Part shown: in pieces, positions 1 through 7,906 of the stretch
Position numbering within the stretch: the stretch's first letter is position 1
Layout of the letters: the number at the start of each line of letters is the position of its first letter
Source of the DNA: G965218495 sp965218495
Lineage (GTDB): Bacteria > Bacteroidota > Rhodothermia > Rhodothermales > Bin80
NCBI GenBank assembly: GCA_965218495.1
Contig: OZ244626.1
Span: 248,001 to 312,000, forward strand
Reading direction: 5' to 3'
DNA length: 64,000 bases
Notes under the pieces: model-generated
Told to the model about the DNA's origin: nothing
The model's database searches: none
Seen by the model: the letters and a program-made list of their open reading frames with translations, nothing else
Made by a program: the position numbers and the translations under genes

Positions 1-927
1 ATCGATAAAGAGCGGTCCAAAGAGGTGGCGGGTATCACTTTCGGCCCAAGAGACTATACGGCGGAGCTGGACGGGGAGCGCTTTGGCGGACTAGCTGCCA
101 CGCTTGAGTTGGATCGGGAGGGGCGCTACTGGAGCTTTGAGGCCGGCTATGAGCAAAGCTCCCCTACCTTTCGGGCCGCAAATGGGTTCGTTCGCCAAAA
201 CAGTGTACGGCGCTTCTTTATATGGCAGGGAGCTACGTTGTACCCGGAGGCGGTCGTACCCTTTATCGATCGTGTCCGGCCCAATATCGCGGCCGGTCGC
301 CGGTGGAACTACCACGGTTTGCACAAGAACGACTTCGTTTCGCCCGGCATCGGCATTCAGATGAAGGGTCAGACCAACGTGCAGGCGCGCTATACGTTTG
401 AGCGGGAGCGTTTTGCAGGTGCTATCTTCGACGGCATCCAGCGCTTTAGCGTGGACGCATTCAGCAACTTCAGCGAATTCGCGAGCCTGTCTGCGGAGGT
501 TGCCGTCGGGCGCGACATCGCGCGATTCCTTGAGGAGCCTGTGCTTGGCAAGAGCCTGGACTTGTCGATTTCCGGGTCGCTACGCCCCAACCAGCACCTG
601 GCCCTGCAGCCGATGTTTGCCTACTCACGTCTGAAACAAACGGCCACTGGAGAAAACTACTTCAGCGGCTACATTGCGCGTGTGCGAATAAAGTACCAGT
701 TCACGCGAAGCTTCTTCTTCCGAACCGTGGTGCAGTACAACGATTTTCGCAATGCGCTCGAATTCGATCCGCTACTCACCTATAGGCTCAATGCCTTTAC
801 TGCACTACACTTGGGCTCCACGCACAATCTGGGCCAGTATGCGCGTGTGCGGGACGACGCGTCACACTATTTTCGGGAGAGCAGCCGACAGGTATTCTTC
901 AAGTTTCAATACTTGGTACGTACCTGA
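1..927 (+). CDS. C-terminal part of a DUF5916-like outer-membrane barrel protein (partial)
   Basis: The frame is open from the first base of the window, so the N-terminus lies outside; a GTG at 25 is probably internal. What is visible is about 308 residues of alternating aromatic and hydrophobic stretches typical of beta-barrel strands, ending in FFKFQYLVRT, a terminal aromatic strand as expected for an outer-membrane protein. The order of short strands and the RTVVQYNDF-type segment resemble the barrel half of the complete DUF5916 protein at 33638-35875. The family couples an N-terminal carbohydrate-binding (CBM9-like) domain to a barrel; only the barrel is seen here. A strong terminator follows within 30 bases. 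The family call is by resemblance only. Confidence 0.7.
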   Translation: MDKERSKEVAGITFGPRDYTAELDGERFGGLAATLELDREGRYWSFEAGYEQSSPTFRAANGFVRQNSVRRFFIWQGATLYPEAVVPFIDRVRPNIAAGRRWNYHGLHKNDFVSPGIGIQMKGQTNVQARYTFERERFAGAIFDGIQRFSVDAFSNFSEFASLSAEVAVGRDIARFLEEPVLGKSLDLSISGSLRPNQHLALQPMFAYSRLKQTATGENYFSGYIARVRIKYQFTRSFFFRTVVQYNDFRNALEFDPLLTYRLNAFTALHLGSTHNLGQYARVRDDASHYFRESSRQVFFKFQYLVRT

Positions 928-954
928 ACGGCCTACTGGAAGCGAAGCGATAGA

Positions 955-992
955 GCGCCCGGCGGGGAATCTTCCCTTGCCGGGCGTTTTGC
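955..992 (+). terminator. Rho-independent terminator
   Basis: Arms CGCCCGGC (956-963) and GCCGGGCG (979-986) pair perfectly. The loop can extend the stem through GGGGAA/TTCCCT. TTTT follows at 987-990. It lies 28 bases after the stop of the barrel gene and ends that transcript. Confidence 0.88.
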
Positions 993-1146
993 TTTGCGAC
1001 GCCAGGGATTCGACCAATGATTGATGACCTGCTTGGGCACAGGGCGAATCGCTCTCGGGGAGTGTGTTCCAGTTTCCGCTTTGCACATGCCCGTGCAAAA
1101 TAAGCACGCCATAGTGTATCTTGAAGCCACAACAACGGAGATTGCT

Positions 1147-2466
1147 ATGAACATTGATCGCAGGACATTCCTTATGCAGGCCTCGGTCGCGAGCGTTGGT
1201 ATCGGCGTGCTGGGCGCAGGCCGAGCGTACGCGTCACCAAATAACAAACTTGTTGCTGCGGTAATGGGAGTGAACAGCCGCGGCCATGTCCTTGCGCAAT
1301 CATTTGCGAATGCGGAAAACTGCGAGGTCGCGTACGTATGCGACGTGGATTCGCGAGCGATAGCCAGAACCATCGCAGGTGTGCAGGAGGTCATGCCGCT
1401 GGCCGTGCCGAAGGGAGAAGAGGACGTACGACGCATCCTTGAGGATGACGATGTCGACATCCTTGTAATCGCAGCACCCGATCACTGGCATGCGCCGGCT
1501 GCGATAATGGCCGCACAGGCGGGCAAGCACGTCTATGTAGAAAAGCCGTGCAGCTACAATCCGGGCGAAGGTGAGATGCTAGTTGCGGCACAGGCGCGCT
1601 ACAACCGCGTCATTCAGATGGGCAACCAGCAGCGTTCCTCGGCCGAATCAGCGCAGATCATTCAGGCCATTCGCGAAGGCATCATAGGGCGCGCCTACTA
1701 CGCGCGGGCATGGTACGCGAACACACGCGGCTCTATTGGGCGCGGCAAGACGGCGCCTGTGCCGAGTTGGCTCAACTACGACCTCTGGCAGGGCCCGGCG
1801 CCACGCGTCCCCTACAAGGACAACTACATTCACTACAACTGGCACTGGTTTCGGCACTGGGGCACCGGTGAGCTCTGCAACAACGGGGCGCACGAAGTCG
1901 ACATCGCACGCTGGGCCCTAGGTGTCGACTATCCTGCGAGGGTTACCTCAGCCGGAGGACGATTCCATTTTGACGACGACTGGGAGTTCTTCGACACGCA
2001 GATTGCTACGTTTAATTTCGACGGTAACGTAGCCATCACTTGGGACGGGAGAAGCTGCAACGGGCGCCCCGTCGAAGGTCGCGGCCGTGGCACGGCCATC
2101 CATGGTGAGTACGGTACGGTCATAATGGATCGGTCCGGCTACGTGGTCTATGACCTGGATAACAAGGAGATCTGGAAACGGTCGCGCGCCTCAAGTCAGG
2201 AAGCAGCGCTGGACATCAGAGGCGGCGGTGGTCTCACGGATCGGCATATCGCAAACTTCCTTGCGGTGATACGAGATGGTGCGCCGCAGGCGTCGCCTAT
2301 CAATGAGGGTCACAAGAGCACGCTACTGTGCCACCTAGGCAACATCGCGCAGATGACGGGGCGAACCCTAGAGTGTGACCCTACTAATGGTCACGTCCTA
2401 CGTGATGAAGAAGCCATGGCATACTGGAATCGGTCCTACGAGCCTGGCTGGGAACTGGCAACCTAA
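1147..2466 (+). CDS. Tat-exported Gfo/Idh/MocA family oxidoreductase
   Basis: NAD(P)-dependent sugar or inositol oxidoreductase family, 439 aa. The start at 1147 is chosen because GGAG lies 6 bases upstream and the protein then begins with a twin-arginine signal (RRTFLM, then a hydrophobic run ending AYAS); the longer open frame from 1021 would bury it. The Rossmann domain follows (VAAVMGVNSRGH), with the family lysine motif VEKPCSYNP near residue 140 and a C-terminal substrate domain. Export by Tat suggests folding with its nucleotide in the cytoplasm and work in the periplasm. It is followed 18 bases later by a second Tat Gfo/Idh gene, probably co-transcribed. Substrate cannot be read from sequence. 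Confidence 0.9.
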   Translation: MNIDRRTFLMQASVASVGIGVLGAGRAYASPNNKLVAAVMGVNSRGHVLAQSFANAENCEVAYVCDVDSRAIARTIAGVQEVMPLAVPKGEEDVRRILEDDDVDILVIAAPDHWHAPAAIMAAQAGKHVYVEKPCSYNPGEGEMLVAAQARYNRVIQMGNQQRSSAESAQIIQAIREGIIGRAYYARAWYANTRGSIGRGKTAPVPSWLNYDLWQGPAPRVPYKDNYIHYNWHWFRHWGTGELCNNGAHEVDIARWALGVDYPARVTSAGGRFHFDDDWEFFDTQIATFNFDGNVAITWDGRSCNGRPVEGRGRGTAIHGEYGTVIMDRSGYVVYDLDNKEIWKRSRASSQEAALDIRGGGGLTDRHIANFLAVIRDGAPQASPINEGHKSTLLCHLGNIAQMTGRTLECDPTNGHVLRDEEAMAYWNRSYEPGWELAT

Positions 2467-2484
2467 TGCCCGCAAGGTGTATCC

Positions 2485-3828
2485 ATGGTTAGCGTTACTC
2501 GTCGCAACTTCCTGAAAACCAGCGGAACTGCTGCAGCGACCTCCGTCTTGGTCGGACCAAACATTCTGGCGGCAGAGCAGCGAAAGAAGATGCGCGTTGC
2601 ACTGGTGGGGACCGGAATTCGGGGTATCGGCATGTGGGGCCGCAGCGTAGCCAGAGATTACGCAGATGTGGTGGAATTCGCGGGCCTCTGCGACATCAAC
2701 CCCGGAAGGCTGGCGTATGCCAAAGAGCAGATCGGAGTCGACTGCCCGACCTTCACGGACTTTGACGAGATGCTGCGCATGACGAAGCCGGATACGGTCA
2801 TAGTCACCACCACGGATGCCTTCCACCATGAGTTCATCATCAAGGCGATGCGCGCGGGCTGTGATGTGATCACCGAAAAGCCCATGACCACCGATGCCGC
2901 CAAATGCCAGGCGATCCTGGATGCCCAGGCGGTCACGCGCAAGAATGTAACTGTCACCTTTAACTACCGGTATTCGCCGCACCGTCAGCGGATGAAGGAA
3001 CTGCTGATGGCAGGCCGCATCGGGCAGGTCCGGTCGGTGGACTTTCACTGGTACCTTGATGTTTACCATGGTGCCAGCTATTTCCGGCGGTGGCACGGCA
3101 AGGAGCGCTTTGGCGGCACCTTGTTCGTGCACAAGGCGACACATCATTTTGACCTCCTGAACTGGTGGCTGGAGTCAGAACCGGAGGAAGTGTTTGCCTT
3201 TGGTGCCTTGGAGTACTATGGCCACAACAATGGTTTCAGGCACACCAACTGCCGCGGATGTCCCTTTGCAAGTCAGTGCAGGCACTATTGGGACATCACG
3301 GGGAGGGAGTCGCTCATGAACCTGTATGTGACGCACGAACATCACGACGGATACCTGCGTGATGGGTGCGTGTGGAGCGATGAGATCGACATCTTCGACA
3401 AGATGTCGGCTCAGATCAAGTACTCCAACGGCATCCATGTAAGCTATTCCCTGACGACGTATTCGCCCTACGAAGGGTATCGCATCGCGTTCAATGGCAC
3501 CAAGGGGCGCCTTGAGGCGTGGATCAAGGGCCGGCAGCCGTGGAAGGCACCAGCGTATGACGAGATACGGGTGACGGACAATTTCGGCGAAACGGAACTT
3601 ATCCAGGTTCCCCACGGCGGTGGAGGACACGGCGGTGGAGATGCTCGCCTGAAGGATCGTATATTCAGGAACCCTGAGATGCCGGACCCGCTCCGGCTGG
3701 CGGCGGGGTCGCGAGATGGCGCGATGTCTATCCTGATTGGCATAGCAGCGAGGGAGAGCGTGAAGACAGGAGAACCGGTCAGGATCGGTGCGCTTACATC
3801 GCTGAAACCCCGCGCAATACGACCGTAG
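2485..3828 (+). CDS. Tat-exported Gfo/Idh/MocA family oxidoreductase with Cys cluster
   Basis: 447 aa; starts at ATG 2485 with AAGGTG a few bases upstream. The N-terminus carries a twin-arginine signal (RRNFLK, hydrophobic run, ILAAEQ). A Rossmann fold follows (VALVGTGIRGIGMWG) with the catalytic-lysine motif TEKPMTTD. Around residue 255 there is a cysteine cluster, CRGCPFASQC, a pattern seen in other Gfo/Idh proteins and possibly binding metal. The C-terminal domain includes a Gly/His stretch (PHGGGGHGGGD). It sits directly behind another Tat Gfo/Idh gene, so the pair probably acts on related sugars or polyols in the periplasm. The two differ enough to rule out a recent duplication. Confidence 0.9.
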   Translation: MVSVTRRNFLKTSGTAAATSVLVGPNILAAEQRKKMRVALVGTGIRGIGMWGRSVARDYADVVEFAGLCDINPGRLAYAKEQIGVDCPTFTDFDEMLRMTKPDTVIVTTTDAFHHEFIIKAMRAGCDVITEKPMTTDAAKCQAILDAQAVTRKNVTVTFNYRYSPHRQRMKELLMAGRIGQVRSVDFHWYLDVYHGASYFRRWHGKERFGGTLFVHKATHHFDLLNWWLESEPEEVFAFGALEYYGHNNGFRHTNCRGCPFASQCRHYWDITGRESLMNLYVTHEHHDGYLRDGCVWSDEIDIFDKMSAQIKYSNGIHVSYSLTTYSPYEGYRIAFNGTKGRLEAWIKGRQPWKAPAYDEIRVTDNFGETELIQVPHGGGGHGGGDARLKDRIFRNPEMPDPLRLAAGSRDGAMSILIGIAARESVKTGEPVRIGALTSLKPRAIRP

Positions 3829-3850
3829 CAGCTAGCTAGCCTTCTTGCTC

Positions 3851-4279
3851 ATGTTATTTGCCTCTCTGCGCCCGGCCTGCGCATTTCTTCTGGCCCTATT
3901 GATTGCCGGCTGTGCCGGCTCTGGCAAAACCGCCATGGACTCCGAGCCACCGCCACACCCGCTGGCTGGTGACTGGATGTACTCGGTTGACACGCCGCAA
4001 GGCATGTACACCGGAACTGTCAAATTCAGCACGGAAGGGGACTCGCTCGTAGGGGCGGTCGTGATGGACATGGCGCCCGAAGACGAGATTCCATTTGGCG
4101 CGGTCTACGACGACGAAACGGGGCAGGTCAGTTTCTCGTTCGATAGCGGCGAGTTTGGTGTCATGGATGTAGAATTGTTGTTGGAGGACGGTGCGCTTGC
4201 AGGGCAGCAGTTCGTCCGCGACTACAGCATGCATCTGGATGTGACGGCCACGCGTAAAGAAGAGTCCGCATCGCAGTAA
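3851..4279 (+). CDS. Putative lipoprotein
   Basis: 142 aa from ATG 3851; a TTG two codons upstream is an alternative. It has a lipoprotein signal: basic/hydrophobic segment then the lipobox LIAGC. The mature part begins with a Ser/Gly/Pro-rich linker, then HPLAGDWMYSVDTPQGMYTGTVKF, an arrangement of short strands (GDWxY...GxxxGTVKF...LxGxV) typical of small beta-barrel lipoproteins that measure as lipocalin-like. I do not recognise a named family. It lies 22 bases after the Gfo/Idh pair and before the aldose epimerase, so it may belong to the same sugar-linked transcript. Confidence 0.75.
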   Translation: MLFASLRPACAFLLALLIAGCAGSGKTAMDSEPPPHPLAGDWMYSVDTPQGMYTGTVKFSTEGDSLVGAVVMDMAPEDEIPFGAVYDDETGQVSFSFDSGEFGVMDVELLLEDGALAGQQFVRDYSMHLDVTATRKEESASQ

Positions 4280-4309
4280 CGCGCGCCCTGGTAAGGTACC
4301 TGTGCAGTC

Positions 4310-4582
4310 ATGTACCACCTGATCGGCAAGCGCGTCAAAGTGTATCTCTACACTCGGGAGGGGGCTATGCTGGGTGAGATCAGTGGACGCGTAGCAGATG
4401 TCGCGAAAGAGGTCGAAGTGGCAGCCGGCATGAAGAAGGACCTTGCGTACGTCGTCGACATCGAAACGGGCAACCCCGAGGTGCGATACCAAAACACGTC
4501 GGGTACGGAAAACGAAGGCTGGTTTGCAATCCAAGACATGGAGGTGATTAATGACAATGGCCCGCGGTGGTTTGTCAATTAG
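4310..4582 (+). CDS. Small conserved-looking protein of unknown function
   Basis: 90 aa from ATG 4310. No signal peptide or membrane segment. The pattern LIGKRVKVYLYTREGAMLGEISGRV resembles the first strands of an SH3/Sm-like small barrel, followed by a loop and DMEVIND at the end. The last 32 bases overlap the start of the aldose epimerase gene in another frame, which suggests translational coupling. The frame has balanced codon use like its neighbours, so it is probably real. Function unknown. Confidence 0.65.
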   Translation: MYHLIGKRVKVYLYTREGAMLGEISGRVADVAKEVEVAAGMKKDLAYVVDIETGNPEVRYQNTSGTENEGWFAIQDMEVINDNGPRWFVN

Positions 4583-5699
4583 TGCTATCGGTGTTCTGTG
4601 CCTCATGGCCTCATGCCAACTGGAGCTGGGCTCACTAATGGTGGGGAGCAGTCGCATTGGAATGGTGCCCGAACAAGGTGAGGTAGAGCTTTTCACGATG
4701 CGGAATGTCCGCGGAGCGGAGGTTAACATCATGACCTATGGGGCCACCGTCACGTCGATTCGGGTGCCCGATAGGGATGGCGAAATGGAGGACGTAGTTC
4801 TCGGATTCGAGTCGCTCGGAGGGTATCTGAGCGATAACCCATACTTCGGATCCATTGTCGGCCGCTACGGCAATCGCATCGCGAACGGAATGTTCACGCT
4901 TGACGGCGAATCCTATACGCTCGCGCGCAACAATGGACCAAATCACTTGCATGGCGGGCTGGTGGGCTTTGACAAGGTCATCTGGGATGGACGGGTGTCC
5001 GCCTACGACGACAACGCGGTAGCCGAGTTTACGTATGTAAGCGAAGATGGAGAGGAAGGTTACCCCGGCACGCTTTCCGTGAAGGTCACCTATACGCTCA
5101 CGCCTGACAATGAACTCATCGTCAATTACGAAGCTACGACGACCAAGGCCACACCGGTCAACTTGACCCAGCACTCCTATTTCAACCTAGGTGGTGACGG
5201 AGCCGGTGACGTCTTGGACCATGAGCTCTCCCTGAACGCGAGCTATTTCACGCCCGTTGACTCTACGCTGATTCCGACGGGCGAGCTACGAAGCGTGGTA
5301 GGGACGCCCTTTGACTTCAAGAGTGCTCCCGTGCCGATTGGTGCTCGCATTGACGACGATGACCCGCAGCTGGTGATCGGCGGCGGTTACGACCACAACT
5401 TTGTGCTTGATGGCGGGGGAGGGTCGCTGGCACTGGCCGCCAGTGTATACCATCCTGCTTCCGGCCGAACCATGGATGTTTACACCACCGAGCCCGGTGT
5501 CCAGCTCTACACAGGTAACTTTCTGAATGGGCTGCCCGGCAAGGATTTTCACCTCTATGGCCGCCATGCCGGCTTCTGCCTGGAGACGCAGCACTATCCG
5601 GATTCGCCAAACCAACCGAACTTTCCGTCCACGATCCTGAGGCCCGGAGAGCGCTATACGTCGCAAACCAGGTTTACCTTTGGGACGCGCCGCCGCTAG
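4551..5699 (+). CDS. galM: Aldose 1-epimerase, lipoprotein-type
   Basis: Interconverts alpha and beta anomers of aldoses. 382 aa. Family motifs are in order: FGSIVGRYGNRI, NNGPNHLHGG (substrate His), LTQHSYFNLGG (catalytic His) and the catalytic Glu in ETQHYPDSPN near the C-terminus. The N-terminus is hydrophobic and ends LCLMASC, which reads as a lipobox, so the enzyme is probably anchored in an envelope membrane rather than cytoplasmic. ATG 4551 is used; a second ATG at 4557 is possible. It overlaps the preceding small gene by 32 bases and the opposite-strand PLP gene by 4 bases at its end. Confidence 0.93.
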   Translation: MTMARGGLSISAIGVLCLMASCQLELGSLMVGSSRIGMVPEQGEVELFTMRNVRGAEVNIMTYGATVTSIRVPDRDGEMEDVVLGFESLGGYLSDNPYFGSIVGRYGNRIANGMFTLDGESYTLARNNGPNHLHGGLVGFDKVIWDGRVSAYDDNAVAEFTYVSEDGEEGYPGTLSVKVTYTLTPDNELIVNYEATTTKATPVNLTQHSYFNLGGDGAGDVLDHELSLNASYFTPVDSTLIPTGELRSVVGTPFDFKSAPVPIGARIDDDDPQLVIGGGYDHNFVLDGGGGSLALAASVYHPASGRTMDVYTTEPGVQLYTGNFLNGLPGKDFHLYGRHAGFCLETQHYPDSPNQPNFPSTILRPGERYTSQTRFTFGTRRR

Positions 5700-6829
5700 G
5701 TGAGCGCTTGCTCAAAGTCTGCGATAAGGTCGTCAGCGGCTTCGATGCCGACGGAGATCCGAACTAGGTCATCCGAAATCCCGATCTGAGCACGCTCTTC
5801 GGGCGTGAGCGAGGCGTGGGAACTCATCGCAGGGCGTGTGACCAAGGATTCTACCCCGCCTAGGCTTGGCGCAAAGAGGGGCAGATGCAGGTGCTCCACC
5901 AAATGACCGGCGGCCGGAAGCCCACCGGACAGCTCAATGCTGATCATTCCGCCAAAGCCTTTGAAGAGCCGTTTGGCCCTGGCGTGACGGAGATGGGTAG
6001 CCAGCCCCGGATAGTTAACCTTTGACACGGCAGCATGCCCTTCAAGGAAGTCCGCCAAGGCTAGGGCATTCTCATTGTGGGCGCGCATCCTGAGCGCGAG
6101 TGTCTGCAGACCGCGGTTTAGCAGGAAGCAGGCATGCGGATCCAGTGCGCCGCCCAAGTGCTTGAGCGTATGCTTGGCCCGCTGAACCAGGTCTGCGCGT
6201 CCAACAATGGCACCGGCAACGATGTCCGAATGGCCGTTGAGGTACTTGGTCGCGCTATGCAGCGAAAGGTCAAACCCGTGTTCCGGCGCACGGTAGTTGA
6301 AAGGCGACGCAAATGTGTTGTCTATGAGCGACACCAAGCCCCTTGCCTGGGCAAATGTTACCACGGCCTCAAGGTCGCACACCTCCAGGAGTGGGTTGGT
6401 GATCGACTCCACGTAGATGGCGCGCGTACGAGGCATGAGGAACTGCTCCCATGTGTCCGGCTGATCTGCGTCAATGAAGGTGACGCCAATATCAAAGTCG
6501 CGCAAAAGGGACGTGGCGAAACTGTGCGTGCCGCCGTAGAGGCTGGCCTGCGCCAACAGGTGGTCCCCGGGTCTGAGGACCGACAGCAGGGCGCCCGAGA
6601 TGGCGGTCATGCCGCTACCAGTGACCAGCGCTGCTTCCGCTCCTTCAATTGAGGCAAGCTTCGTATTGATTGCCTGCTGATTGGGCGTGTTGTTGTACCG
6701 GATGTAGCGCAGAGGACCTTCGTCATGCGCAAACATGGCAGTCTGGAAGATGGGTAGGCGCACCGCGCCGTCCACGCGCTGGTCACTCTCCCCTGCGTGG
6801 ACGAGGATTGTGTCAATAGCTTGTTTCAT
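5696..6829 (-). CDS. Cys/Met metabolism PLP-dependent enzyme (cystathionine gamma-synthase/lyase family)
   Basis: 377 aa trans-sulfuration enzyme. The PLP lysine is in SLHSATKYLNGHSDIVAG; other family signatures are ALVTGSGMTAISGALL, SLIDNTFASPFNYRAPEHG and the C-terminal SLGGVESLVTRPAMSSHASLTPEER. Synthase, gamma-lyase and beta-lyase members cannot be told apart safely from these motifs, so no symbol is given. It acts in the cytoplasm on cystathionine or homoserine esters. Its stop overlaps that of galM by 4 bases tail to tail. A PhzF-like gene lies 78 bases upstream on the same strand and may be co-transcribed. Confidence 0.93.
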   Translation of the reverse strand: MKQAIDTILVHAGESDQRVDGAVRLPIFQTAMFAHDEGPLRYIRYNNTPNQQAINTKLASIEGAEAALVTGSGMTAISGALLSVLRPGDHLLAQASLYGGTHSFATSLLRDFDIGVTFIDADQPDTWEQFLMPRTRAIYVESITNPLLEVCDLEAVVTFAQARGLVSLIDNTFASPFNYRAPEHGFDLSLHSATKYLNGHSDIVAGAIVGRADLVQRAKHTLKHLGGALDPHACFLLNRGLQTLALRMRAHNENALALADFLEGHAAVSKVNYPGLATHLRHARAKRLFKGFGGMISIELSGGLPAAGHLVEHLHLPLFAPSLGGVESLVTRPAMSSHASLTPEERAQIGISDDLVRISVGIEAADDLIADFEQALT

Positions 6830-6907
6830 GGCAGAAAGTATTCCAGAATTAGTCTGTTGGCGGGTCCATTCACAATCAGCGGCGCAGCACAGTGGGCGTG
6901 CTGATTA

Positions 6908-7783
6908 TCAAAGCGTAAGTGTTCCGCGTATAACAGTGACGGCGCTGCCGCCTACCTTTACCGCTTCAATGTCGCAGGGTGGGCCGATAACCTCCACTGA
7001 CGCCAAGCCGGGCCGTCCCATCCATTCACCCTGTTCGGCGGAGAAGGCGGGCTGCGGGATAAGCCCGAAGTGCCACAGGAATGCGCCCATGCCTCCAGTG
7101 GCAGACCCCGTGATCGGGTCTTCGAATTCGGGCGCGAAGTGGCGCGCAAAGGTTGATATGCCGCCATCCTGCACGCAGAAAAGGTGGGCACTGAAGAACT
7201 TGGCCCTTTTGCCAAGCGCCGCGAGTTCACGATACCGGACGTTCAGTCCCCGAAGCGAGCGTTGCTCACGTACGCAGACCATGAGTTGCGGCGTGCCGGT
7301 GCTTACGACCTGCACGGGTACGTCGCTATGCAGGTCGTCGAGCTCCAGGCCAAAAATGGGACAGATACGCTCAGCTGAGAGTTCGGTCAAGAATCGTGGC
7401 TTGAGCTGCGTCATTACCACGCGTTCGGGAGTGCCACCGCTACTGTAGATTTCTACCGGAATGGTTCCAGCCGACAGCTCCAGCCTGATGGTAGAGTAGG
7501 GGGGCTGTATTGGTAGACGGTTGGTTTCGGCCAGCGCGTGAATGGTAGCAATAGTCGGGTGCCCAGCAAGCGGGATCTCTGCCAAAGGCGTAAAGTAGCG
7601 GGCGCGTACATCGGCCACGGTGGAGTGCAGCACAAAAGCGGTTTCGGAAAGGTTTTGCTCCTGCGCGATGGCTTGCATCTCTTGCGCACACAGGCCATCT
7701 GCCTCAAACACGATTGCGCACGGGTTGCCACCGAGCGCCCTGGAGGTAAAGGCATCAACCTGCATAAACGGGAAGGTTCGCAT
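6908..7783 (-). CDS. PhzF family isomerase/epimerase-like protein
   Basis: 291 aa, the usual length for the family. It has the diaminopimelate-epimerase-like double fold: FMQVDAFTSRALGGNPCAIV at the start, the conserved catalytic Glu in QNLSETAFV near residue 45, FTPLAEIPLAGHPTIA, and the second-half signature EDPITGSATGGMGAFL. PhzF itself isomerises a phenazine precursor, but most homologues such as YddE have no known substrate, and no phenazine genes are nearby. It lies upstream of the PLP gene on the same strand. Confidence 0.92.
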   Translation of the reverse strand: MRTFPFMQVDAFTSRALGGNPCAIVFEADGLCAQEMQAIAQEQNLSETAFVLHSTVADVRARYFTPLAEIPLAGHPTIATIHALAETNRLPIQPPYSTIRLELSAGTIPVEIYSSGGTPERVVMTQLKPRFLTELSAERICPIFGLELDDLHSDVPVQVVSTGTPQLMVCVREQRSLRGLNVRYRELAALGKRAKFFSAHLFCVQDGGISTFARHFAPEFEDPITGSATGGMGAFLWHFGLIPQPAFSAEQGEWMGRPGLASVEVIGPPCDIEAVKVGGSAVTVIRGTLTL

Positions 7784-7906
7784 GGAATAAAGTGGGGATA
7801 ACGTTCAGCGGCTTGTACGCGCGCCAACAAATTCGGCGCCCTGGAGTAGCAGTATGAGTCATTTACGGGGCCGTGCCCATCGGTGTATCCAACAACTCTG
7901 CACGCT

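Noticed and set aside
3239..3300. Cys cluster in the second Gfo/Idh protein as a new metal site
   Set aside because: Similar C-x2-C-x5-C groups occur in other Gfo/Idh proteins, so it is described in the gene entry and not listed as a novelty.
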